64,000 nucleotides of DNA from Liolophura sinensis (lineage: Eukaryota; Mollusca; Polyplacophora; Chitonida; Chitonidae), in assembly GCF_032854445.1 (NCBI RefSeq), contig NC_088301.1, forward strand, positions 34,831,187 through 34,895,186, read 5' to 3'. This document shows positions 24,880-37,800 of the stretch, piece after piece. Numbering within the stretch: the stretch's first letter is position 1; every line of letters starts with the position of its first letter. The translations under genes were made by a program, and so were the position numbers. The notes beneath the pieces were generated by a model. The model saw nothing but the letters and a program-made list of their open reading frames with translations. It was not told the DNA's origin and did no database searches.

Positions 24880-25028
24880 AGTCAAGTCAAAAGTGGACTG
24901 CAGTTCAATGGTTGGACAAATATAGAGGCACAGATGACACCTCTTTCCTTCAGAAACTTCTCAAGAACGAACGTTCACGAAGACAATTTGCACCGTTTCT
25001 TTCTAGAGTTGGAGAAATAGATATGTGA
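24880..25028 (+). CDS. Possible terminal exon of an unrecognised plus-strand gene
   Basis: The acceptor 'catctacag' is followed by a 48-codon frame with SSQKWTAVQWLDKYRGTDD, SFLQKLLKNERSRRQF and VGEIDM, ending at TGA (25026-25028). The residue mix (charged, helix-like, Trp-containing) and higher G+C look coding. No homologue is recognised. It overlaps the range of a putative minus-strand gene (24427-24590), so one of the two may be a relic. Confidence 0.4.
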
Positions 25029-27553
25029 ACATGCTGGTACATGTACATGCACATGTATAAAACCTAGAGGTCATCCACATCATATACACTGTTACCTGAA
25101 CATACATGTTTGATGAATCCTTTGTAACAGGTGGTGTAAAAACACAACATTCTTATCCTAAACCTCTCAGACCTTAAGTCCTATCCAAACATGCTGGCTA
25201 AAGATCAATGATCAAGGAATTAAGCCAGCATTACCCACCCATATTAATCCAGATAATCTCACAAAATCTTTCTGGACATCACAACATTGGGATTAATGGC
25301 AGTTAGTTTAACCTTTGCCTTTGTAACACCTCTTTTTTCTGCATGGAAGCATGTGACTGTAATAGACCTACACTTATATATGGATAAAACTGACCTGGCA
25401 TGGCAAGCAAATTAAGTTAACGGTCACATACACAAAGCATTCATAAATCACTACACTGTATGTATACATGTTATAACATACATTAGTGTCATATATACAT
25501 CTAGGCAATGTTTACAAAACTGAACATGACATGGAAGATAAAATTTTACTTCTGGAAGTTTCAAAATACCTATTTTAGGGCCTTTAAAATGATATCCTGA
25601 ACCTTGGGTCATTTATCTTGGTTTCAAATCATACTAGGTCAGCAAAACATTTTTAACAGGAGAGAGAGGCATTCTACATATGTAAGTGGCTTCTGGATAG
25701 ACAAGGTATAAAATCATGCATTTTAAGCATAACACTTTATAATTCACTGAAAAAGACCGAAATAAAAAAAATGGCACAGACAAAAATCTTTGTCTCTACA
25801 TGTACATGTAATATCCAAAGAAACAATTCATACGTGTATGAGATCAAACGTACATTAAAGACCTGATAATGTATTCGGACTTATTTGTTTTCTTGTACAA
25901 TGTAACTTCTATACATGTTATTGCTCAGTCACCAATTCCACAAGGCTGAAAACATCAACAACTGCACATATATATCTTTCACAGTAACACTTTAAGCTAT
26001 AAATATAAACTTATTCCTGGGCTACTAATGCCTACGTATATGTAGTAGACTGAAAGTATAAATGAAAGGCCATGCTAGTATACATGTACATTAGGATGAC
26101 AGATTCATTAACGGTCAGTGGGCATAAACTGCTCTAGATTTCTAGGGTGTATTAAAAATGCAGCTCACATTTGTTGAAGACACTAAGATTAAAAGCTCTG
26201 ATAATCACGGTTAATCACAGGCAGTTCAAAGTCACACCTGAGCAATCATGCAAGATGCATACAAACCTGTTGTTTACACATTATCTACAAGCACTAAACC
26301 CTGCTGTTTACTACAGAACAGATTGTTTACCACTTATAACAGCCGATAAACATGCGCCAGATTCTGCCACATTAAGAGCTCTGTATAGCATGCATACATG
26401 CCCGTAATGTGCATGCACTTTTTTTTAACCTTTTTCATCATACATGTTCACATGTTTCACATTTATTGCACAGTTGATGATAATTGCCTTTGTGGTCATT
26501 TTTTGTTGCCTGTCCCAGACATATGAACTGCCTTATTTCTATTTCATACATGTATGTTATAATGTACATGTACATACGGCATCAGAAATAGTACATCTAC
26601 ATATATTTGTAATCTTGAAAACAATTATTTTATAATTTCAAAGTAATAACAACTTCTCATAAATAATCCTCCAGGTGTAGCTAATTCATGTACATGTACA
26701 TCTTGCTACATGTATGATCAGTCTTCTCAGATATATAGAAGAGCGCATAAATCTTAGTGTAATATATGTAATACTCTGGAATAGCATTAAAAGTATACAA
26801 TTGCAGTTACTAGTTACACCATTACGGTTGTCATCGTTGTCTACATACATGGAGTGAAAATGACGAAATCTATCATTGTGTATAGGTAAACTTGCAAAGT
26901 CTTTCATTATAAAAGTTTAAAAAAAAAAAAAAATTGCACATACATGTATTTGCAAGCATTAAACTGTAAACTGCTTTTCATCCTGGCATGAAAGAAAAAG
27001 AGGTTATTAAATACTTTCCATGTAGTATATTAAACAACAATGTTTATGTACACTCAGCAAGCCAAATTTCACCTTTCAGGAATAACTACTATACCCATCA
27101 GCTGAGTGTAGAGGCAGCTATGGTTAAAATGAGCACCCATCCTTGAACAGTGGTGCGTGAGACTGAAACTGCCCTCTATAGCTAATAATAACTAATAATA
27201 CTTTCCGTTTTTTCGTTTTTTTTTTTTCACAAGTTATTGTGGTTGGAATGCAATATCCAACACAGAATACCACTGAATGTATAATACGTTTAATGTAGTA
27301 AACATTCCATCCTTAGTTTAAGTCATATGCCCTAAAATGAAAATTATCTTTTTATATACTGTGAGACCTCGTGACATTTCCAATAAAAACAATGGCGACT
27401 AGACGAAATCAAATGCAAATGTGGCTTATACCTTTCCAGTTTTAAAGGCATCTCATCTACGATGACGATCACTATAATATAATATTTTAAATGTTACTCT
27501 TCAGACCCAATGGCTATTGGTAGCTTTTCAAACTAATAAACCCTAGGGCAGTT
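25029..27553. other. No gene seen
   Basis: AT-rich sequence with many 'tacatgtaca' motifs and only short chance frames. USP14 upstream exons, which should lie to the left of 28257, were looked for here and not found. Confidence 0.6.
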
Positions 27554-27753
27554 NNNNNNNNNNNNNNNNNNNNNNNNNNNNNNNNNNNNNNNNNNNNNNN
27601 NNNNNNNNNNNNNNNNNNNNNNNNNNNNNNNNNNNNNNNNNNNNNNNNNNNNNNNNNNNNNNNNNNNNNNNNNNNNNNNNNNNNNNNNNNNNNNNNNNNN
27701 NNNNNNNNNNNNNNNNNNNNNNNNNNNNNNNNNNNNNNNNNNNNNNNNNNNNN
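27554..27753. other. Assembly gap (200 N)
   Basis: Exactly 200 undetermined bases, probably a fixed-size placeholder, so the true missing length is unknown. Its right edge falls inside a SINE copy, a common cause of assembly breaks. Confidence 0.99.
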
Positions 27754-27967
27754 TATACGACGGCGGCCAGCATTATGGTGGGTGGAAACCGGGGAGAGCC
27801 CGGGGGAAACCCACGACCATCCGCAGGTTGCTGGCAGACCTTCCCACGTACGGCCGGAGAGGAAGCCAGCATGAGCTGGACTTGAACTCACAACGACCGC
27901 ATTGGTGAGAGACTCCTGGGTCATTACGCTGCGCTAGCGCTTTAACCGACTGAGCCACGGAGGCCCC
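27754..27967 (-). repeat. SINE family A with intact tRNA-like head
   Basis: This is the most complete head in the window. Read on the minus strand it begins 'ggcctccgtggctcagtcgg' (A-box region), then has 'gttgtgagttcaagtccagc' (B box) and the conserved body 'ggaaggtctgccagcaacct', up to 'gccgccgtcgtata' at the gap edge. The tail is lost in the gap. It is a tRNA-derived, Pol III-type SINE. Confidence 0.9.
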
Positions 27968-28256
27968 CCCTAACAAGTTGAGGGAATGGAATTACAACAA
28001 TGACTCTTAATTGTTAGTATGTACATGTAGCTTACAGCCATCAAGTTGGATCTACAGGACGCCCAAGTAAGCAGAAGATGTACACAGGATATCACATTTT
28101 GTGTGTGAAAGGGCAAATCATTCAGTCATTGCAAATGGTTGTCAGTCAGAGTTTAATACTGCATATATCCAAGCATTAAAAGACATTACTGCAAGAATAT
28201 CTCATGAAGTTCCACTTTTTTCAAAAAATTTTTTATTATTTGATTATTTTTATTAG

Positions 28257-29781
28257 GTGAAGGCAGAAGGCACAAAACAGCCAGCAGTGCAAAATACTGA
28301 AAATGCAAAAAAGTTACCATACTGGTTTGAAGATGGTATGATATGTATTGTTTTCTTCGTTTCTACATACCAGTTTTAATGATTAACTTCAAATGTTGTT
28401 AAAATTAGCTTGACAATATATGTGTATGTTGTGCTGGCTTTTCCATAAATCACAAGTAGTAGTTGAACTGTGATAATTGATAGAAATCAGACAGGCACAT
28501 TTGTGTGCTGCTTTAAAAAATAAATTTTAAAAATATTAGGTGCAGTAAAATCAATTTTTCTTATTAGGACATGTTTAAGGATTTACAATTTACTACACTT
28601 TTTCATGAATCTGCAACAGGATGTCACAAAGAGACCTCTTTCTAAGGGACTGACCATAAAATGATACATGTAATTCCATATTACCATACTGCCTTCAGTC
28701 TATTTCATTGTATTGTATTGTATATACATGTAAATGTACTTATAATTATAGCATAAGTATTGCTAATTGTTTACTTCCTGTAGATATTGGGTCTAACAAT
28801 AGTGGCTTCTATGAACTGTCTGCTGTATTGACTCACAAGGGAAGGTCCAGCTCAAGTGGTCATTATGTCGGCTGGGTCAGGAGAAAGGGAGGCAAGTGAT
28901 GATATCTGTACAAAAGTATTCAATAATGTGCCAGTGTTCTATCTATTATTAGTTCCCATTCGTACCCATGAAAACCCTAATGGAGAACATTTTTTATCCC
29001 ATAGAATTCTACTTTTTCCCAGCCTAGATTTGCATCCTAAATTCTTGAAGCAGTAACTAAGCAACATTTTCTGTAAAATGTAAGCCACTGATACTTTCTT
29101 GTGCTAGTCTTTTGAGACAGTGTTCTCTCAACATTGCTTAACAATAAAGTCGCCATAACATTGATTTTCAAACCGTAAATTTCTGTTGTAATAATCACAA
29201 TGATAATGAAACTTAATTTAGTTTACTGTAATCTGTTTTACCTTTAAAGCACTTTTTTCAGTGGAATTTATACATGTAAATTTCATGAAATTGATGCTAA
29301 ACACGATTTATTTTAGCTGAATAAAACTGTGAAAATTCTTTCTCTACACCCTATAGTTCACTCAGAATGTTTCAGAACATTGGTTGCAGATGTCAATAAA
29401 AATGTTGAAGAATTAGGGTACTTTGGTGCAACTTCAGTGTGTTAGTGCGCTTGTGATTTTGGATTGGAATTGTTTTAATGCCCCACATTTTTTTCTTTTG
29501 CAGATGAGTGGCTGATGTTTGATGATGACAAGGTTCATCCAGTGACATCTGAAGATATCTTGAAACTGTGTGGTGGAGGTAATGTTGCACTGTTCACCAT
29601 TAGTTGATTAGGAATATAGATATTTATTTGTAGACAGATGTCTTTGTGCGCAGACATCCTGGGTATTATTTATAACTACTGTGTTATATTTGTTGTAGGT
29701 GATTGGCACTGTGCATATGTTCTGCTGTATTCCCCAAGGATACTGTACTTACCAGATGGCGTTGAAAGCATGGAGTCATAA
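28257..29781 (+). CDS. USP14: USP14 (proteasome-associated deubiquitinase), last four exons only
   Basis: USP14 trims ubiquitin from substrates docked at the 26S proteasome. Exons: 28257-28335, 28784-28891, 29504-29578, 29699-29781 (TAA at 29779-29781). Phases join exactly. The encoded part contains FEDDIGSNNSGFYELSAVLT, the catalytic-His block SSSSGHYVGWV, WLMFDDDKV with the acidic residues near the active site, and CGGGDWHCAYVLLY, closely matching vertebrate USP14. The intron after exon 28784-28891 uses a GC donor (gcaagt), the only choice that keeps DEWLMF in frame. The ubiquitin-like domain and the catalytic-Cys box are absent from the window: the next exons upstream would lie across or beyond the gap at 27554-27753. 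The C-terminal tail (ILYLPDGVESMES) diverges from vertebrates. Confidence 0.93.
29228..29417 (+). mobile_element. M1 element copy in a USP14 intron
   Basis: The segments 'cagtggaatttatacatg' and 'gaatgtttcagaacattggt' with 'gttgaagaattag' match the copy at 428-640 in order and spacing. It lies in the intron between the second and third USP14 exons shown here. Confidence 0.55.
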
Positions 29782-32700
29782 ATACAAGAAAAACAGACAG
29801 AAGACCCCCTGTTTTTTCCCCAACATCTGAGAAAAAAATTAAGCAGTGTGATTACAAATTTTGCAACAGTGAAGGTTCAGTGTTGGCGATGTATCCAGAG
29901 GATTTGTGGTCACTGCTGTCAGTGTGGTTATTCCATTTTTAATAGATCAGCTTGTATCTTAAATACAGAAATTGCAAATAGTACATTTGGTTATTTATAT
30001 CTAAATGGAAATGAACTACAGTCAACATCTGTTACTATTGAAATGCACTGGTGTAACAAAGCGTACCAAATCTTCTCTATGTTGATAGATTCTCTATCTG
30101 TAATGTTTTGCTGCCTTGTTTATAGAAATTTATAACATTGTAAAGTTTGATTGTCAGCAGTGTCTGCTATTGTAGACCAATCAAGACGAATGATGCTGTA
30201 CAAACTTTATGGGTTTACCATCAATGCTTGTATTGCAAAATGTGATGGAGCCAATTTTCTGTGTATAAAATGTACATTCAAACACTTACAGTAAGTCACC
30301 TATAATTTCATGGAATCTTTCACCATCCAATCCCTCAGCTTCATTATGAAGTTAATGAAAGGTCAGCTTCTCTAGTACAATTCATAATGTAGGGAGATAT
30401 TTGATATTCCATGAAATTGTAGGTTGATTAAAATACTGTACATTGTATTCTGCCTCCAAAGAAGCAAATGCCAGTGTCTGATGTTTTACGCACTATATAC
30501 TTTCAGAGCATGTGCTTTGTAACCAGTTTTGATTTGTTTGATTGTTGTAACCAGTTTTGAAGTGAAAGCTCACAAAAGTTGATGTGAATACCTATTGGGT
30601 TGTCAGAGCAATATTTGATGTATATTTCAACAAGCTGGCTGAATTCCTTGGGCTGATCAGGTGGTGTTGAAGTTTTGTTGATAGTTTTCGAAGATAAGTC
30701 ATTTTAAGAGGCCTTGTTCATTGGATACTGTGCCAAACAGAAAACTAACCAGTAAAGACTGAAAAAAAAAAAAAAACGAAAATAACATAAGTATTAGTTT
30801 GAAGAAGTTTTAAATTGAATATCACTAATTTTGGTTGTTTAATTGGTTGATGTTTTTTCTGGGAGAAAAAAAAAAAATGTTAGGGAACAGTAAGAAGGGA
30901 AAGCGAAATTCATGGAAACAGATCTTTGAACAGTTTCAATAGAGAACAATGCTGACATGACCAAAAACAAAATGTGCTAAAGGTGTGTCACATTGCACCC
31001 AGACTGTATATGTGGGCTATTTACATGGTTTATACACAATAGTGGGCAACTAAGCAACACAACATAGTGTTCAAGCTGCAACCCTGATTAAAGGATCGTG
31101 TCCTGTAAACTTTTTTGGTACCTTGTGACTGTAATAAGAGATAAGTATTCTTAAATTGCCAGATAAATAAATATACATGTATAAATCTTTAGATTTCAAT
31201 CCATTATAAGCCGACTACATTATATGATGTTTGCTAAAAGAACAGACAAAAAACACAATATGTTATTAATAAATTTTCTGCTACAATTCCTCAACTGTTC
31301 CTTGTATAAAAGGGCACTTTTGAATGGAGCTAACTCAAGTACCAGGATGACTAGTGTTTGTCATGTGAAAATTGATGTTCAGTAGCTGCAGCAATGTGCT
31401 TTGAACAGTGAACGGAATGTTACGTGTTACCAAAAAGGGATTTTAACCTAAATTTGTAGAATGGAGACTGATTGTAATCTGATTATTGCCCGGAGCCCGT
31501 TTTGCAAAGCATACTTTCATAGCATTACGAGCACATAACTACCATGGAGATCAATACTGTAGGTGTTGCCATAGTGGATTGTGCGCTTTGTGAAATGACT
31601 CCCAGCTTATTTGGTGGTTTTCATGTGAAGAGAGGAGCCATATTTTGGCCAAATTGCAGGTCTTTTCAGAGTTCATGGGTAGTCATGGGATTAATGGCAA
31701 AGTTACATGATGTTATATAAACAGATGTCCAATTTGCCTCTCCATTGTTGTTACATACTGTTTGCTTGATGTACAACTTTAAGGCGTAATCTTCTCTCAA
31801 ATATGTTGGTATTCTTATTATAGAACTTAAATATAGCCAGTGACCGCCCCAAAGGCGTGTTGGAGCAAAAATTCCCATTTGTACAAAATAGTTGAATGAC
31901 TGTGCCAGTTCAGTTTGTACTATAATGCTAAGAAAAAATTGCCGATTCATTTAATTTATAAAAATATTTTTAAATATAGATGTTTCTAAATTTCACATTG
32001 TTTGACCTCTGATAACCAAATTCTACAAGCTGTCCTCATCAAGCGTCTTTTTTTTTGTACTACATTGTATTCCTATCTCTGTGTGTTCATTTGTGCTTGA
32101 CTTCTTGGCATTTATGTTTAATATACTTCATGCAATCAAATTGTCCTGTCTTGAGATTTTTGTCTTCAGTCATGAAAATTTCCTGACTTAAATTGTAAAG
32201 AAAAAATATCAGTGTCAAGTCTTATAGGCTACAGATTTTTTAATTAAGCAGATAACATCTGCTGAGCAAAATTAAGCCTAGATCAATGGTCTGTTTCATG
32301 AAGTGCTAATATGCCAAATTATGGTATTCCACTGGTTCAGAGTCTTGAGAAAACACATTTCAATCTAGTTGCAGCTCTTGTTGGTTCTGGTACAGCTTTT
32401 AGTGGGTTTGCTAGTAGGAACTACCTTTACCGTTTTCTTAAACTGAAGCACACATTCTGGTACAAGGTTAAATTCGAATGGCTGCTTTATAGACTCAGTC
32501 ATATGACTCCAGTGGCAGTTTCTGACAAATTTGACAGCTTTGGCATTATTACAAGTTACTTGAATCAAAGCAAACAATGTTTATTTATCAGAATTGTTGA
32601 CATTTCAAAGCCATATTTTATTGAAATGGGCTGTTTTATAGGTGGAGCAAATATGAATAAACCACTAGCATTGGTCTAGTTTCTGGCAAACCCTCCCATC

Positions 32701-34827
32701 TGTGACTTGTCTGACTTGGTGAAATGTAAATGGTGAACAGCAAACTTCATGCAAGACCACACAGAACCACTTCTTGCCGTGAAAGTGGGATTGACCTCGT
32801 GTCTCCTCTGACATTAAAGTGGATTGAAATGGAATGAAAGCACCTACTAAATCACTGCCATAATTTTAAAACCTATGTTTATGTAAATCAAGAAAAGCAA
32901 AAACGGCATCAGGTTGAATTTGTGGATCATATGCCACCCTTTATTAAATGATATTTGACATGAAATGAACCGAAGTTGCCAGGAATAACTCCCAAAATGC
33001 CAACTTGAATTCTGACCTCACTGCTAATGCAGTTCTCTTCTTTGAATTGTTCACGAGACAGCCATTAACAACAATTTAACACAGCATCTTATTAATATAC
33101 AAGCAAAAAAATCAAATTTACTCCTTATGAAAAAACAGACTTTGGAGAAATTCTGTAATATTTAGAGTGGACATAAATTTTAAGTATTAATTTATACCAA
33201 TATAGTGTTTTGCATGCTCCAAAATATTTCACTTTTTATTAGTGGAGGAAACCAAGCAGAGCCCATAACTTCTTAAATTACTTTTTCCATAACTTTCTTC
33301 ATACATCAAATCACCTTGACCTTTAACATCGTTTGCAAAAATTTTATGGGAAATACTGTATGCAGTTTTGAGAAAGTGGCCCATGTGCACTAGTGTACTT
33401 TGCTGATAGTTACTTTGGTTCATCTGTTATAATACTTTGTCTACTATTGTTCTGAAAGTATTCAAACTGCATCATCTACATGTATACCTGCAACTTCTGC
33501 ATCAACTGTATTGCTTCTGGTGGCAGAATCTATTTTTGAAACTTGAAAACATGTCTTAGAAAGCATCTTTTCTGAAATTTGTCTGCAACAATGTCTCCCA
33601 AAATCATGGTGCCAAAACAGATAAAAGTAGTGGTTATTCTACATAAAAAGCCACAGCTAAGAATATTCAATATCTTTAATTAGATAAACAGTTTATAAAT
33701 AACAATGAGAAACCTGATGAAGGAAATTTTATGCGGACAAATTTTACTGGAGATTAATTGGTTAAATCCATGGAAACTGACAAGTTCGAAAGCAAATTTT
33801 GAAATGCATCCCAGCGAGAGTCACATGTACATGTATATCATGAAAAACACCTCCAGAGAATCGGTATGTATTGAATACATGCACAAGTAAATGTATTACT
33901 AATTTATACAATCATATTTCTAAGAAATATAAACAAAAACTGAAAAGTTTTTTTAAGATATTAAATCTGTAAAATGAGAAAATTTAAATCTGTCAAATTT
34001 ATGAATTCCAACATTTTAGGCTCACCAGTGGTGTACGTCCATGCTTGTCATAAAAATATGGGCCGTCCTTAAATAGTTCAGTTTTTAGCTTCAAAAGCAA
34101 AGTTAACGCCACATATCTGATAATAAAACACAAAGTAGTATTCTACATGTAAAAATAGTCTTGACAAATTATGTGTGTATTGTAACATTACCTCTGAATG
34201 TCTGAGCCTACATATTAATATATAAGTTAAATTTAAAATTTCATATCTCATTTTAACAATTCAGTAAAACTACACAAGACTTCATATTCTCTACCACTGG
34301 AATGACAATAATCCCATTCTGTAGCAGAACCAATAATTATGAAGTTCAATATTCATATCTGATAAGGTGAACACTTTACACCCATGGCATTAACACCAGT
34401 TACCTTACAGTGTGATGATCATTCACATGTCCTTCGTCTTAAATGATAGCATGTACATACTGATACTCCCCGCAAGGGACAACCATGACTCATGGTTAGG
34501 TGTCCTTCGTATGAAATCACTCGTACATGTAACATCATACCCTTGCAGCCAGTTTTATCTCCAAACACATGCAGCTAGTCTGAGGCAAATAATGGCTTGG
34601 CAGTACTGTGCAGATCTGTCATGGAATATTTCTCGCCATTTCTTACACCAACAGCACCAATACAGTTAATTCAGGCAAACTGCAGCACAGAATACAAGCA
34701 CTGTTCCTCTGTTTCCTGCAGTATCCATATTGTTACGTCTGACAAACAAGGCCCCAGTCTGGTGTGCTTACTGGTCTCTGACACACAAAGAGATTTCCTC
34801 CTCTGAAGTATTCTGTTTTTGTCAGGG
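29782..34827. other. Convergent intergenic region (USP14 and NFYC 3' flanks)
   Basis: It holds the 3' untranslated parts of USP14 (plus) and NFYC (minus). AATAAA at 31166-31171 could end USP14; a reverse-strand AATAAA at about 33234-33239 could end NFYC. A 122-codon plus-strand frame at 32311-32679 has no recognisable feature and is treated as chance. No other gene is seen. Confidence 0.5.
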
Positions 34828-37800
34828 CTATGTGGTGTCCTGTCCATCTGTCTGTTGGTCTGTACCGTCTCCCCCTCCCTGAGCCGTGTGCTGTATGTAA
34901 ACCTGCTGACCACTGGGCAGCTGCTGGATTTGGAACATGGGCTGCTGAGGGAAAAAGAACAATGTGATGATGCAAGTTTAGAAGATGATGAAATTTTGTA
35001 TATTATAATATAAGTTACAGCATTTCACCCATCTATAAAATAATTAAACAATGATCAGTGCGTGGATAACCCCCAAAATTCAGAGGCAAAGAAAACACTA
35101 AAATCAAGTAGACCTAAGACGAAAGGCCATTAAAAACTGTCTAGGAAAACAGTCCAATGTATTTTTTTTTTAGAATTTTTCCAACTGAGGAAATGGTTTT
35201 ACAACATCAGATTCTACAGGGTCTGAAGTGACCTAGAAGGTATCAGTAACATCATCCAAATTTTTTGTTTGAAATATTTGATTTCAAGGTGTATTCAGTA
35301 AATGCATCCATGGATCTATAACTATATGTACATGTATTTAGAATAATTGTTGACAGGATATTTAAATTCATGTCGAGCAGGTAGTGTCTTCATGGTATGT
35401 ACAGAGTTTGCACATTTGTGTGCACAGTGAATGAGGGAGTGAGTGCTCAGGGTTTAACATATGACGACAAGGAGTCCTTGGGGTGTGTGATGCAATGTGC
35501 CTCTGTGGATGCAGGGCGGATTTGCACCGCTCTTTTATCTGGTGCTGCTTACTGAGGCAACTCGCCAAAGGCAAGCCAGACCTACTGTACTTAAATGGAT
35601 CGATCATTCGATACACTATCTTCTTAATGCTGAGCACTAAGAGAGGAAGCTGCAACTACCTCTTTTAAAGTCTCAGGCACTAACATGTTTAGTATCACCA
35701 GCATGCTTAAAGACTAAAATATGTACAAAAATAGCTGGATTTATTGTTTTAGAATTTTTTCAGCCCAGTAAAATGAATTTGAAACTTTAGATTCTATACC
35801 ATCTATACACTATCTTAGTGAAACTTGGCGGGACAATGGGCTTGCTTTGAAGACCTCATCGAGTTAAACAATATTCCACAATATAAGTTTAAACAATGTC
35901 ATGCAGGATGTCAACACTTTCTTTGCTGCACTGTAGCTGACCCATAAAATCTTACCCTGGCCAACAAAACTGAATAGTACTGTCTAAGAATAAAAGTTCA
36001 AAACCTGATAATTTGAATAAAAATATAAATATACCTAATTATTTAAAATCATATTTTTCGATGAGGTCTTCAAAGCAAGCCCATTGTCCCGCCAAGTTTC
36101 AGTAAGATAGTGTATAGATGGTATAGAATCTAAAGTTTCAAATTCATTTTACTGGGCTGAAAAAATTCTAAAACAATAAATCCAGATATTTTTGTGGAGA
36201 ATGTTTAATGGTCTTGCATCTGACATATACTTCACATTAGTGTTTTCTTTGCCTTGAATTTGTAATATCAAGCATGCTATGGGCAAGCTGCTAAAGTCTT
36301 ACTTCTGAAACTCTTTGGCATTTGGTGGCATTTGAAACACATATCTAAATTTTGGTGTTGGGATTTGTACCATGTACACTTTTGATGTTAAAGGTCCGTG
36401 CAATCTTGTCATTAACTAAGAGCTTCATCGCCCTATAAATATTTTTTGTGGGATAATGAGAGTGGATTTCCTACTGTAGAGTCAACACAGCAACATCACA
36501 GTCAGTAGGCACTTCTAAAAGATTTATGACCTGGGAGCCAAACTCCATCACAATTTGCCAGTACCTTATTAAATGCATTAATTGTTGAAATGTAAATGTA
36601 CAAGAGTGGCATTTATAACAACTCCAGAAATACATAGTATGCACAACTTTCATTCCTAACCTCTCAGTTATGAGAAAGTCCATCTTTGAGCTTACTGTTT
36701 AACATACCTGTGCGGCTGCTGCTGTAAACTGCACATCAGTGGGTTGTGACTGAGGTGTCTGAATGACAATAGGCTGACTGGATTGCTTCCCCTGGAGCTG
36801 TAACTGAATGGCCTGGAACTGTGCCGGAGTCAATTGGATCTGCAAAGACAAAGTAAACATGTGAAAAAACATGTCTCTTGCTTCCAAATACAAATATGGT
36901 GAACAGCAAAATGGGATGAACTTAAATAGCAGCTACAGTATAATCTGTTATTTGTTCATGCATAACCAATCAAGCAATATTTGACTATATTCAGTATTTT
37001 TATTATAACTGTTTGTTGCATTGCCTGCCCACAATGTTTGCTATTATGTTATTAACCACACTAGGTATAATAGTTGTGAATAAAATAACTAGGTGAAAAA
37101 AAAATTCAAGCATAGTGTAATATTTAATAGATGTGTGGTCTTTTTGAACCTCTTTAGTAACATCAAAGACACAGTGCCAGTAACACTGCCTAAACAAATC
37201 CATATGTCAGGACAAAGGAGTGATTGAAGAAAAAAGTCTTACTGGAACATTCTGTACTTCACCCGATGGAGTAATGACTTGTTGGAACACTTGTGTTGTC
37301 TGCTGTTGCAGCTGCTGTGCTGGCTGTGTTTGATGTAATTGAATTTGTGGCTGTTGTTGTTGTTGCTGCTGCTGTTGCTGCTGTTGCTGCTGTTGTGCTG
37401 GTGCCTGGACTTGAATAACTTGGGTTTGGGGTTGACCTGCATTCTGGAGTAAAAATACAGTATGTAAACACATGTACATGGCTTTTTGATCTTCAGCCGA
37501 GATTTCAAATTTTTTCACAAATATTACATAATTTTTGTCTTTAAGCACATCAAGAAATATACCCAGGCCACATATAACTTTCATACACTTGAGCAAGAAC
37601 ACAATCAACGTAGGATTTTTGCATATGACAAAACTGTAACTGTAACACATCACTAGGATTGCTCTTCATTGCATACCAGTTAAGAGAGAAAACTTTATCT
37701 GGCAATTTTCACAAAGAAAATAAATTCTGGTCACCAGATTTCTTTCTTTTGCTAACTTACTGCAGGAACAGGCTGTGTCTGTCCTGGCTGTCCAAGCTGG

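Noticed and set aside
27754-27967. tRNA gene
   Set aside because: A and B boxes are present, but the sequence continues into the SINE body and no complete cloverleaf with an anticodon arm is apparent.
27514-27976. Frames containing long runs of X beside the gap
   Set aside because: They translate the SINE and the run of N; no gene is present.
32311-32679. 122-codon plus-strand frame between USP14 and NFYC
   Set aside because: No family resemblance, and it sits in the convergent 3' flank. Treated as chance.
37207-37508. Alternative minus-strand frames with Ser/Asn-rich and Thr/Ala-rich runs
   Set aside because: These are the other two reading frames of the NFYC polyglutamine exon.
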